Part shown: positions 1 to 6,779 of the stretch, piece after piece
How the letters are laid out: each line of letters begins with the position of its first letter
Position numbering within the stretch: the first letter of the stretch is position 1
Assembly: GCA_041736465.1 (NCBI GenBank)
Contig: JBGSTO010000607.1
Location: 1-15,199, forward strand
Origin: JAJUJL01 sp041736465
Lineage (GTDB): Bacteria; Chloroflexota; Anaerolineae; Anaerolineales; UBA4823
Reading direction: 5' to 3'
DNA length: 15,199 nucleotides
The notes under the pieces: generated by a model
What the model saw: only the letters and a program-made list of their open reading frames with translations
Databases searched by the model: none
Told to the model about the DNA's origin: nothing
Made by a program: the position numbers and the translations under genes

Positions 1-1175
1 AAGATGAACAAGCGTAACCGAGATAATGTTTTTAAATCCACACCCTGCAAGATGGCCTGCAATCCATAGGCAGCCAATATCCCCAATCCCATCCCCACCA
101 GGAAAAGAGAACGCGCCGGTACACGCAGCCAACGCAGCACCGGCAGGTTGGCCAATTGAGCCAATCCTGGAATGTGGTTGCCCATTGCCCAGAGCAAACA
201 AATTAAGACCAGGAGACCCCAGGAGCGCACCTTCCAGTCGGTCTCCCGATCCTGAACCACCAGCAGCGCAGTGAGCGCAAGCACCAATACCAACACACCA
301 GGAGACAACATCCACTCGTGAAACCCACCAGGCGGAGGAAACACCAATCCGAGCAGACCGTCCCAGGGCAGAGAGTACTCAAAAACATCCTTCGCCGTCA
401 TCGCGCCTCGGCTGGATACGGAAGTGTATTCCCACAGCGGTGCCAGCAGGGGCGCCGATAGCAGCAAGCCTGCTGCAGCCTGGAAGCTCATATCCTTAAT
501 CTGCTTCTGCCAGGATCTCTCCTTGCTGTGGAAAAATACCTCGTACCATATCCATAAACCGGCAGCGTAAGGGAGCCAGCGAGGATCCGCCAGCGTGATG
601 AGAGCCAGCACCACTGCAATCCCACTGCCGCCTTTCTCCCTGCTGCGGCTGGACATAAGCAAAAGCCAGGGCGTCCAGGCGACAGCATAGATTAACGTGA
701 CGTGCCCCGCGCCAAGGTGAGCGGCTAACTTTGGCATCCCTACAAACGCCATTCCCGCCAGGACTGCTGGGAGCTGAGATAACCCCTGCCTCCTGACCAG
801 AAGATACTGCCCAGCTCCAGCAAAAAGCAAGTGCAGCAGCAGCACCAGGTTCAGCCCAAACGGTAATGGCAGCAGCAGCGCCAGCCAACCCGGCGGGTAC
901 CATAGTCCAGATAACGGGCTGGCAAAGAACGGGTACCCACTCAAGATCAAAGGCGACCACAGTGGTATTTCCCCATCTGACAGCATTTTCTGCAGGTACA
1001 ACGCATTGGGGTAATGACTGACTGTGAAATCCGAGAACTGAGATTGGGCTGAGGGGTAAGGAAAGCCACCCAGTGATGGCAGCAGCGCAATTACGGGAAG
1101 CAGCAGCAGCACAGCTGCAGCAATATTAATGCCGCTGAGGAAATTCTTTACCGCGCCGGCGCGCTTCAACATCAT
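1..1175 (-). CDS. YfhO-like polytopic membrane protein (GT-C type), 3' end outside window
   Basis: An open minus-strand frame of 391 codons starts at ATG 1175 and reaches the left edge without a stop, so the C-terminus is missing. After a first membrane segment (about residues 16-34) comes a loop with an acidic FSDF motif and HYPNALYLQ, followed by PLWSPLILSGYPFFASPLSG and then hydrophobic segments. This opening, with an Asp in the first loop followed by 'P.W.P....GYP..A', is typical of bacterial YfhO-family proteins, which belong to the GT-C fold and transfer sugars from polyprenyl-phosphate carriers on the outer face of the membrane. Further on, AAHLGAGH and ADPRWLPYAA also fit that family. 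The start codon overlaps the stop of the upstream membrane gene (ATGA, 1172-1175), which argues for translational coupling and joint function in making an envelope glycoconjugate. The substrate cannot be told from sequence; another GT-C subfamily is possible. Confidence 0.8.
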   Translation of the reverse strand, partial: MMLKRAGAVKNFLSGINIAAAVLLLLPVIALLPSLGGFPYPSAQSQFSDFTVSHYPNALYLQKMLSDGEIPLWSPLILSGYPFFASPLSGLWYPPGWLALLLPLPFGLNLVLLLHLLFAGAGQYLLVRRQGLSQLPAVLAGMAFVGMPKLAAHLGAGHVTLIYAVAWTPWLLLMSSRSREKGGSGIAVVLALITLADPRWLPYAAGLWIWYEVFFHSKERSWQKQIKDMSFQAAAGLLLSAPLLAPLWEYTSVSSRGAMTAKDVFEYSLPWDGLLGLVFPPPGGFHEWMLSPGVLVLVLALTALLVVQDRETDWKVRSWGLLVLICLLWAMGNHIPGLAQLANLPVLRWLRVPARSLFLVGMGLGILAAYGLQAILQGVDLKTLSRLRLFI

Positions 1176-2794
1176 TGCCCGCCTTCGCTTTCCTGGCTTA
1201 GATTTCGTTCGACCCCTAGCACCCGGTAGATGGCTGTGCTTTGATTTTGGTAGACCAGCAGCAGGCTGCCAGCGGGAAGCAGCGATGGTGGCGGATGCCC
1301 TCCACGCTCACGCGGTCCACGGTAAATAAAATCCACCTGTCGCTGCTCGATCATCAGCCAGGCAGCCTGTGTGGTAAGCCGTCCGGCAAAGAAATCTTCC
1401 ACCAGAGCGCGTTCATGCACGGCATCCACCGTCTCGAATGGATGCCCGTACAGCACCCGTCTGCCCGTCCAGGCAGGAATCAATAAGCCGCTTTCAGGCC
1501 CTGCCAGCAACACAGCATCATCGTTTGTGTTGTCCGAAATCCATTCCAGCGCTGCGACTTCATCCACAGTCAGGTAGATGCGCTCATCCTGGCTGGAAAT
1601 CCCTTGCCAACCCGCCAGCAGCACGACCAGGTTAGAAGGCAGCGAAAGGCCTAATACACACACCAGTAGCAGCTTGCCTGCACGTGAGCGGTTACCCAGA
1701 GGTAATAATGCCAGTACAGCAAGGATGCTGATCGGCACATAGATTCCGATCAAGAACCTGCGCTGTAAACCCAATGGCAGGCTCACCATAAGCAGTGCCA
1801 GCAGCCCCCACACCAGGGCCGGGCGGATTTCGTATTGTTTCTGCCTGAGCGCCAGCACACAGCCGGCGACCGCCAGGGGCAGCACCGGAGACAACGAAAT
1901 GACAAGGTCCCTCCATGGCGGCGAGGGAGTTAAATTCTGCGCGTTCCAACCCGCCAGCACCGGGTCAATCTGCACTGCCCACCAGGTATACAACAGCACC
2001 GGGCCAGCCCCCATACCAATCCAGGCAGCACGAAGCAGCCAGCTGCTCGCTTGCCTGAATGTCTTAAGTTCCCACTGTTCCCACACCGCCAGGGTTCCGC
2101 TGATCAACAGCGCAAGGATGCTGCCAAATGGCGACAGCTCAGCCAACGCCATCGCGCCCAGGCCAAATTTCCAACCGGAGAGCCAATTCCTACCTGTGAT
2201 GGTCTGCTGCGCAATCCTGGCGTCTTGATTTATTGGCATGATCAGCCATACCAACAGGCCGAGGCTGATAGGAAAATGGGGGTTATTGTAGGCAGACAGG
2301 AATGGGTAGGCCTCTGATACCCAGAGATCCGAAGTAAACAATCCGGCAGCTAAAGCCAGCCAACCCATCCCAGAGCCAAATGCTGTCAAAAAGAGCGCAG
2401 ACCGAGCACCCATCTGGCCGGGCAAAGATCGCTCAATGAAACGGCCTATAGACCAGATCATGAATAACGCACCAGCCAGACGCGCCAGGTGAAAAACCAG
2501 CTGTAAGGGAAACGAGGTGATCCGGGCAAGATGTCCGAGTAGAAGATAGAACAGGTAAATGTATGCCCCGTTCCCCGGCTGCGCACTGAACGGCAGTGTA
2601 AACCGCCAACTGCCCTGCCAGCCCTGGTGCATCTTAGCCAGGTAAGAATACCCATCGATCGGGTTGAACAGAAATCCCCCAAATATGTTTTCCGCTCCAG
2701 CCAACTTCCAGGCCAATAGATAGGGTAATCCGACCAACAATAATAAGACAGCATACATCACGAAGCGGCTGCGAGCAACATGATCCACCGGCAT
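1172..2794 (-). CDS. Polytopic membrane protein, putative GT-C-type glycosyltransferase
   Basis: A 540-residue protein with roughly ten hydrophobic segments between residues 11 and 400 and a soluble C-terminal part of about 130 residues. The first loop carries NPIDGYSYLAKM (Asp47), in the position where GT-C enzymes hold their catalytic acidic residue. The C-terminal part has VDEVAALEWISDNT, then LLAGPESGLLIPAWTGRRV and YGHPFETVD, a pattern common in the exported domains of GT-C proteins. The likely role is transfer of a sugar from a lipid-phosphate carrier to an envelope acceptor; this is inferred from the fold type, not from a recognised family name. It is the first gene of a two-gene unit whose second member overlaps it by 4 nt. 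ATG 2794 is chosen because a -10-like box ends 6 nt upstream and no in-frame ATG lies nearby; there is no Shine-Dalgarno sequence. Confidence 0.82.
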   Translation of the reverse strand: MPVDHVARSRFVMYAVLLLLVGLPYLLAWKLAGAENIFGGFLFNPIDGYSYLAKMHQGWQGSWRFTLPFSAQPGNGAYIYLFYLLLGHLARITSFPLQLVFHLARLAGALFMIWSIGRFIERSLPGQMGARSALFLTAFGSGMGWLALAAGLFTSDLWVSEAYPFLSAYNNPHFPISLGLLVWLIMPINQDARIAQQTITGRNWLSGWKFGLGAMALAELSPFGSILALLISGTLAVWEQWELKTFRQASSWLLRAAWIGMGAGPVLLYTWWAVQIDPVLAGWNAQNLTPSPPWRDLVISLSPVLPLAVAGCVLALRQKQYEIRPALVWGLLALLMVSLPLGLQRRFLIGIYVPISILAVLALLPLGNRSRAGKLLLVCVLGLSLPSNLVVLLAGWQGISSQDERIYLTVDEVAALEWISDNTNDDAVLLAGPESGLLIPAWTGRRVLYGHPFETVDAVHERALVEDFFAGRLTTQAAWLMIEQRQVDFIYRGPRERGGHPPPSLLPAGSLLLVYQNQSTAIYRVLGVERNLSQESEGGQ

Positions 2795-2800
2795 ACGTTA

Positions 2801-2829
2801 ATTGTAACTCACACCTTAATTGCCTCCAA
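2801..2829 (-). promoter_or_regulatory. Candidate promoter for the GT-C gene, leaderless spacing
   Basis: On the minus strand TTGGAG (2829-2824) is followed after exactly 17 nt by TACAAT (2806-2801), five of six matches to the sigma-70 -10 consensus. The -35 matches only three of six. The -10 box ends 6 nt before ATG 2794, so initiation would fall on or within a base or two of the start codon, giving a leaderless mRNA. Confidence 0.5.
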
Positions 2830-2877
2830 CTTGACAATTCCGTAAGCTTGAAACAGCCAACCAAATTCAAGATACTC

Positions 2878-2906
2878 TTGCCAGTCCAGTCAACCCCCTC
2901 TATAAT
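2878..2906 (+). promoter_or_regulatory. Strong sigma-70-type promoter, leaderless spacing
   Basis: TTGCCA (2878-2883) and a perfect TATAAT (2901-2906) are separated by the optimal 17 nt. The -10 box is followed by GAAAACA and then ATG at 2914, so the expected start of transcription (about 7 nt past the -10) coincides with the start codon. This would drive the zinc-ribbon gene and, through the 2-nt gap, the NACHT gene. There is no Shine-Dalgarno sequence between promoter and start, in line with a leaderless transcript. Confidence 0.75.
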
Positions 2907-2913
2907 GAAAACA

Positions 2914-3615
2914 ATGAGTCTTCCATTTAAGCTTTTCCGGCTTCAACAGATCGACAGCCAGATCGATCAGCACCACGCCCGCTTGCAGGAGATAGAAGCA
3001 GCGCTCGGTCAAGATCTGGTACTGGCTCAAGCCAGGTTAGAAGAAAGTCTGGCACAAAACGAGCTTACGGAAGCTCGCAATGTAATGCTCCAGGCAGAGG
3101 AAGAGGTTCGCTCCCAAAGGATCAAGATCGAGCTGACCGAATCGACGCTTTACGGAGGCCGTGTACGCAATCCAAAGGAACTGCAGGATTTACAAAAAGA
3201 GGTCGCCGCTATCAAACGTTACCTGGGAGTGCTGGAAGATCGCCAGCTCGAAGCGATGATCACCTTTGAAGAAATGGAATCCACCTACAAGCAGGCGGAG
3301 GCTCATCTTCAAGAAGTAATCGAGCAGAACCAAAAAAGCAACCTGGCGCTGATCACAGAACAAAATGGGCTCAAGCAAGAAGTCGACCGCTTGAGGCAGG
3401 AGCGCGATGCCACCGCTCAAGGTTTGACTGCGGGTGAGCTTGATATCTATGAGGGGCTGCGCAAATCTCGCCGTGGTGTGGCAGTGGCTCGAGTTGTGAA
3501 TGGCAACTGCACCGCCTGCGGTACCCATCTCAGCGCGGCCTTGCTGCACGCTTCTCGCTCGCAAACTCTGATCAATCGCTGCGATACCTGTGGAAGGATC
3601 CTTTACGTAGGGTAA
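2914..3615 (+). CDS. Coiled-coil protein with C-terminal C4-type zinc ribbon (DUF164/CT398-like)
   Basis: A 233-residue protein. Residues about 10-180 are a long charged, heptad-rich coiled coil beginning LFRLQQIDSQIDQHHARLQ and including the family segment GGRVRNPKELQDLQKEV. The C-terminus holds a zinc ribbon with CTAC (Cys199, Cys202) and CDTC (Cys223, Cys226). This is the architecture of the C4-type zinc-ribbon family (pfam02591), including Chlamydia CT398, which binds sigma-54 and other partners; its role in other bacteria is unclear, with nucleic-acid or protein binding likely. Start choice: an upstream TTG (2848) and ATG (2905) are in frame, but the first lies upstream of the -10 box and the second overlaps it, so ATG 2914 is preferred. 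It also matches the usual N-terminus. The NACHT-type gene follows after 2 nt, so the two are almost certainly co-transcribed. Confidence 0.88.
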   Translation: MSLPFKLFRLQQIDSQIDQHHARLQEIEAALGQDLVLAQARLEESLAQNELTEARNVMLQAEEEVRSQRIKIELTESTLYGGRVRNPKELQDLQKEVAAIKRYLGVLEDRQLEAMITFEEMESTYKQAEAHLQEVIEQNQKSNLALITEQNGLKQEVDRLRQERDATAQGLTAGELDIYEGLRKSRRGVAVARVVNGNCTACGTHLSAALLHASRSQTLINRCDTCGRILYVG

Positions 3616-3617
3616 GC

Positions 3618-6140
3618 ATGTCTCGCCTGTTAGAAAATTTCGACCGTATCTCCTTCTGGCTCGGATTCGTGGCTGCTACGCTGTTCTGGTGGCTGTTCCT
3701 CCGTCTGCGCCCGGCGCTGCTCTCTCTTCTGCGGCGCGGGATCGAGGCGCTGCGCATCGCGCGCTTCGAGGCTGCTTCGGGAGTAGAAACCCGGTTGTGC
3801 AACGAAATGCTGCGGCAGGTGGAAGCCAGCCATCTGGCTGCGCCGCTCTTCGCCTTGGACGAGGTGCTGATTCAACCGCGTTTACTGGCGCCAGCCCGAC
3901 CAGTAATACCTGGAGAAGTTCCCTTCACCGAAGGGATATCTCTCCAGGCAGTGCCATTCTCACCCGGCTGGCCCGAGCTGGCCTCCCAATATGGCGTTCC
4001 GGTATTCAGCCTGTCAGAGGCGCTTTCAAATGGGCGCAATATCGCCATTATCGGTCGGGCAGGCATCGGAAAGAGCATTGCCATCGCCGATCTGGTCATC
4101 CAGGCCGCCCGGCGTGAAGCTTTGCCAGGCGATCTAAAAGGTCGCGTGCCTCTGCTTTTGCACGTGGCTGACCTCATCCCCTTTCTGCCTGTATCACAGG
4201 AAATCTTGAGCCAGGGAGCAGAAGCCGGGATAACCAACCCCAGCAGCGCCCTGGATATTCTTTCAAATGCTGCAGCAGCGCGCATACCTTCTCTGTCTCA
4301 GAAGCGTATGGTCCAATATCTACGCCAGGCAGTGTTCGGTGGGCGAGTCCTGCTGCTCATCGATGGGCTGGATGAGCTTGCTATGCAGGATTTCGACCGC
4401 GTCACGCATTACCTGCAGGCTCTGGTGGCAGGGTTTTCCGGTCTGCGAATAGCAGTTGCCGCTCCTGGTGATTATCTGGGTCGTCTGATCAAACTGGGCT
4501 TTGTGCCCTTCACGCTGGCCGAATGGACGCGTGCCCAACGCAAGGAATTCATACAAAAGTGGAGCCGTCTGTGGATACAGCACATCCAGACGCCAGAAAG
4601 CAGCCAAACCACAGCTGACCCGCTGATCCTGAATGCCTGGGTTGAGAGTGGGGCTGCTCTGCTCACTCCTCTAGAACTGACCCTGAAACTTTGGGCGGCC
4701 TACGCGGGTGATTCCCTCGGCCCGGGCCCGGTTGAAGCCATCGAAGCCTATGTTCGCCGCCAATTGTTCACTCCTGAAGACCCGCTGAACCAGCCTGCTC
4801 GTTCGGCGGTGGAGGCGTTTGCCCTGCTAAACCTGGTCGCTGAACAGCCGGTGCTGAGTATCAAAGATGCCCAGGCTCAGGCGATGGCCGAGGCGATCGA
4901 ACCTGATATCCTGCGCAGTCTGCCCACTGCTCCAGACAATGGAATCCTGCGATCATTTTTCGGTGCACGCTTGGGTTTCGCCCATACAATTTTGTTCAGC
5001 TATCTGTCCGCCTGTGCCATGGAAGCGCGCATGCTCTTTCCGCAGGCACTACAGCGATTCAAGTGGCCCGCCGCACCCCAGTGGAGCACGCGGCAAACCG
5101 CGTTGGGATTCCTGGCAGCCCTGCTCGATCCTGAGCCACGAGTGATTCAAGCTTTGATCGAGTCCAGCCGGCCTCCTCTGCACCGCACCGCTTTGTCGAT
5201 CGCACGGTGGCTGCGCTATGCACCAGAAGGAGCGAGCTGGCGACCTGCGGTTATGCACCACCTGGCTGGTTTCTTACAAGATGACAGCTTGCCCCTGGGC
5301 TTACGCGGCAGCGCGCTGTCAGCAGTGGTGCTCTCGGGCACCCCTGGCATACCTTCCATGCTTCGCCAGTTCAGCCGCAGCCCGAGTCCAGCTCAGCGCC
5401 AGCTTGCTGCTCTAGGCTACGGACTCCTTCCAGAAATAACCGAGATCGAAGATCTAAAGCTGCTTTTTGCCGACCCGATTCCCAACGTCTTTCGGGCGGC
5501 AGGATTAGCACTGGCGGCAATCGGCAGCCGGACAACATTAGAGATTATCGCCGATGGTCTGCTGCATGGAGAGGAAGAGCTACGCAGAGCAGCTGCCGAG
5601 GCATTGGCGACGAATTCAGATGAAGGCTACGCAACATTACAAGAAGGCGCCACGTTAGATGATTTGCTCGTACGCCGCGCGGTTGTATTTGGTTTGCAGC
5701 GCATTCGCCAGCCCTGGTCGCAATTGGTTCTTGAGACGATTGCGATGCAGGATTCCCAATGGGTGGTCAAGAATGCTGCCAGCCAGGCCTTAGAAGAGCT
5801 AGCCAGGCCAGATCCAAGCCTCCCATCCACGCAGCCACCATTACAGGATATCCCCTGGTTGCTGGCATTTGCCGGACAGCGAGGCGTTGGAGTATCCAGC
5901 AGCCGCGCCGCCATCGAAATGTTGGTACAGTGTTTGAAGGAAGGCAATGAAGAGCAGAAGCTGGCTGCCATGCAGGTGTGCGCTGGGCTCCTGGATCCGA
6001 GCTTCGTTCCACACCTGTATCATTTCGTCTTGGATACATCAGGAGATCTGATCGAGACTGCTTACCAGACCTTGTGGGCGTATGAGTTGAGCGGCATTGA
6101 AGTACACCTTGCGGCAAAATTAGCTCTAGGAACTCCCTGA
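3618..6140 (+). CDS. Membrane-anchored NACHT/STAND-type NTPase with C-terminal HEAT-like repeats
   Basis: An 840-residue protein. Residues about 10-32 form one very hydrophobic, Trp-rich segment (FWLGFVAATLFWWLFL) followed by Arg-rich sequence, predicting an N-terminal anchor with the rest in the cytoplasm. The NTPase domain has Walker A GRAGIGKS (146-153) and a NACHT-style Walker B LLLIDGLDE (245-253). A winged-helix-like stretch ends with FAHTILFSYLSACAM (454-468), equivalent to the 'F.H..f.EyfaA' element of NACHT proteins. Residues about 495-835 are Ala/Leu-rich helical pairs such as RRAAAEALA and VVKNAASQALEELA, read as HEAT repeats. The place where most NACHT proteins have a T-S-R sensor reads VAAPGDYLG (280-288), so the sensor arginine seems absent. 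Known relatives act as ligand-sensing switches in signalling or antiphage defence. No effector domain or mobile genes are seen here, so its function is unknown. It lies 2 nt after the zinc-ribbon gene. Confidence 0.85.
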   Translation: MSRLLENFDRISFWLGFVAATLFWWLFLRLRPALLSLLRRGIEALRIARFEAASGVETRLCNEMLRQVEASHLAAPLFALDEVLIQPRLLAPARPVIPGEVPFTEGISLQAVPFSPGWPELASQYGVPVFSLSEALSNGRNIAIIGRAGIGKSIAIADLVIQAARREALPGDLKGRVPLLLHVADLIPFLPVSQEILSQGAEAGITNPSSALDILSNAAAARIPSLSQKRMVQYLRQAVFGGRVLLLIDGLDELAMQDFDRVTHYLQALVAGFSGLRIAVAAPGDYLGRLIKLGFVPFTLAEWTRAQRKEFIQKWSRLWIQHIQTPESSQTTADPLILNAWVESGAALLTPLELTLKLWAAYAGDSLGPGPVEAIEAYVRRQLFTPEDPLNQPARSAVEAFALLNLVAEQPVLSIKDAQAQAMAEAIEPDILRSLPTAPDNGILRSFFGARLGFAHTILFSYLSACAMEARMLFPQALQRFKWPAAPQWSTRQTALGFLAALLDPEPRVIQALIESSRPPLHRTALSIARWLRYAPEGASWRPAVMHHLAGFLQDDSLPLGLRGSALSAVVLSGTPGIPSMLRQFSRSPSPAQRQLAALGYGLLPEITEIEDLKLLFADPIPNVFRAAGLALAAIGSRTTLEIIADGLLHGEEELRRAAAEALATNSDEGYATLQEGATLDDLLVRRAVVFGLQRIRQPWSQLVLETIAMQDSQWVVKNAASQALEELARPDPSLPSTQPPLQDIPWLLAFAGQRGVGVSSSRAAIEMLVQCLKEGNEEQKLAAMQVCAGLLDPSFVPHLYHFVLDTSGDLIETAYQTLWAYELSGIEVHLAAKLALGTP

Positions 6141-6173
6141 TCCCCCTCAGAATCCCTGGCAAAGTAATTTCGA

Positions 6174-6485
6174 TTATTCCAATCTGCGCAGTATCCGTTC
6201 CTGGACTGAGGCGGCATCCAGATCCAATACCGAGATCAGTTTATCGCGACCGGTTTGCCCGGCAACAATTTCCAGGCTGCTGCGGGGAACATCCAATACT
6301 TCTGCCAGAAACGCAATCAGTGCTTCGTTGGCTTTTCCTTCCGCTGGAGGAGCAGTCAAGCGGATGCGAACGGTTCCGTCAGAAGAAATCTCTGTGATCT
6401 CATTCTTACTTGCCCGGGGCGTTACGCGAATAGCCAGCGCTGCCCCTTTACGCCCTTGATGCAGGTGATATTTCCGATCTGCCAT
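6174..6485 (-). CDS. yggU: DUF167 / YggU family protein
   Basis: A 103-residue cytoplasmic protein with the DUF167 signature: AIRVTPRASKNEI near the N-terminus, then IRLTAPPAEGKANEALIAFLA and the final VAGQTGRDKLISV. Length and motif order are normal for the family. The biochemical role of DUF167 proteins is not established; a small alpha/beta fold with possible nucleic-acid contacts is known from structures. It is the last gene of the pgeF-yggS-yggT-yggU run, 17 nt after yggT, an association seen in many bacteria. Its stop lies 33 nt from the stop of the convergent NACHT gene. ATG 6485 is preceded by GGTGGAG very close to the start, so the spacing is tight. Confidence 0.9.
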   Translation of the reverse strand: MADRKYHLHQGRKGAALAIRVTPRASKNEITEISSDGTVRIRLTAPPAEGKANEALIAFLAEVLDVPRSSLEIVAGQTGRDKLISVLDLDAASVQERILRRLE

Positions 6486-6502
6486 GCTCCACCCCGTAGT
6501 TA

Positions 6503-6760
6503 CTATAGGGTAACGAGTACCCCGACTAAGAACCGCGCCACGATTTGTACCAGCAGGATCAATACCATCGGGCTAAAATCTAACATTCCAGCAGAGGGCA
6601 CAATTCGCCGGATCGGCGCCAACAGGGGCTCCACCAGGCTGTCAATGAATTTGCGCGCGGGATGATAAGGGGAAAGAAAATATGACAGCAGCACATTGGC
6701 GATCACCAACAATGTGATTACCTGGGCTATCATATTTACTGTGACGATGAAAAAATTCAC
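6503..6760 (-). CDS. yggT: YggT family membrane protein (YlmG-like)
   Basis: An 85-residue protein with two membrane segments (about residues 5-26 and 62-84) and between them the family hallmark NPLLAPIRRIVP-like sequence, here VEPLLAPIRRIVPSAG, preceded by SPYHPARKFID and followed by DFSPMVLILLV. YggT/YlmG proteins (one YGGT unit here) are small inner-membrane proteins linked to cell division or osmotic behaviour in bacteria and to nucleoid distribution in plastids; no enzyme activity is known. The start is GTG 6760, supported by a GGAG placed 7 nt upstream. The gene sits 19 nt after yggS, where Firmicutes usually have sepF in between. Confidence 0.92.
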   Translation of the reverse strand: MNFFIVTVNMIAQVITLLVIANVLLSYFLSPYHPARKFIDSLVEPLLAPIRRIVPSAGMLDFSPMVLILLVQIVARFLVGVLVTL

Positions 6761-6767
6761 TCTTATT

Positions 6768-6771
6768 CTCC
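6768..6771 (-). promoter_or_regulatory. Ribosome binding site fixing the GTG start of yggT
   Basis: GGAG (6771-6768, minus strand) is followed by the 7-nt spacer AATAAGA and then GTG 6760. This supports the GTG start over the internal ATG codons. Confidence 0.6.
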
Positions 6772-6779
6772 GTACGAAA

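Noticed and set aside
590..900. Repeated GCAGCAGC-type runs resembling a short tandem repeat
   Set aside because: They encode leucine-rich membrane segments of the minus-strand gene (CTGCTGCTG codons) and have no regular period outside coding constraint.
496..960. Open minus-strand frame of 154 codons near the left end
   Set aside because: It overlaps, in another frame, the YfhO-like gene whose 391-codon frame has family motifs; the 154-codon frame has none.
2831..2836. Perfect TTGACA on the plus strand in the divergent promoter region
   Set aside because: No -10-like hexamer lies 16-18 nt downstream (2853-2860 reads ACAGCCAA), while TTGCCA at 2878 is at exactly 17 nt from TATAAT. It may still be a remnant or part of an operator, but cannot be the main -35.
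2914..6140. A complete known antiphage defence system (Avs or bNACHT type)
   Set aside because: There is no nuclease, protease or other effector domain, no mobile-element genes, and codon use and neighbours look chromosomal. The architecture is reported as an open candidate instead.
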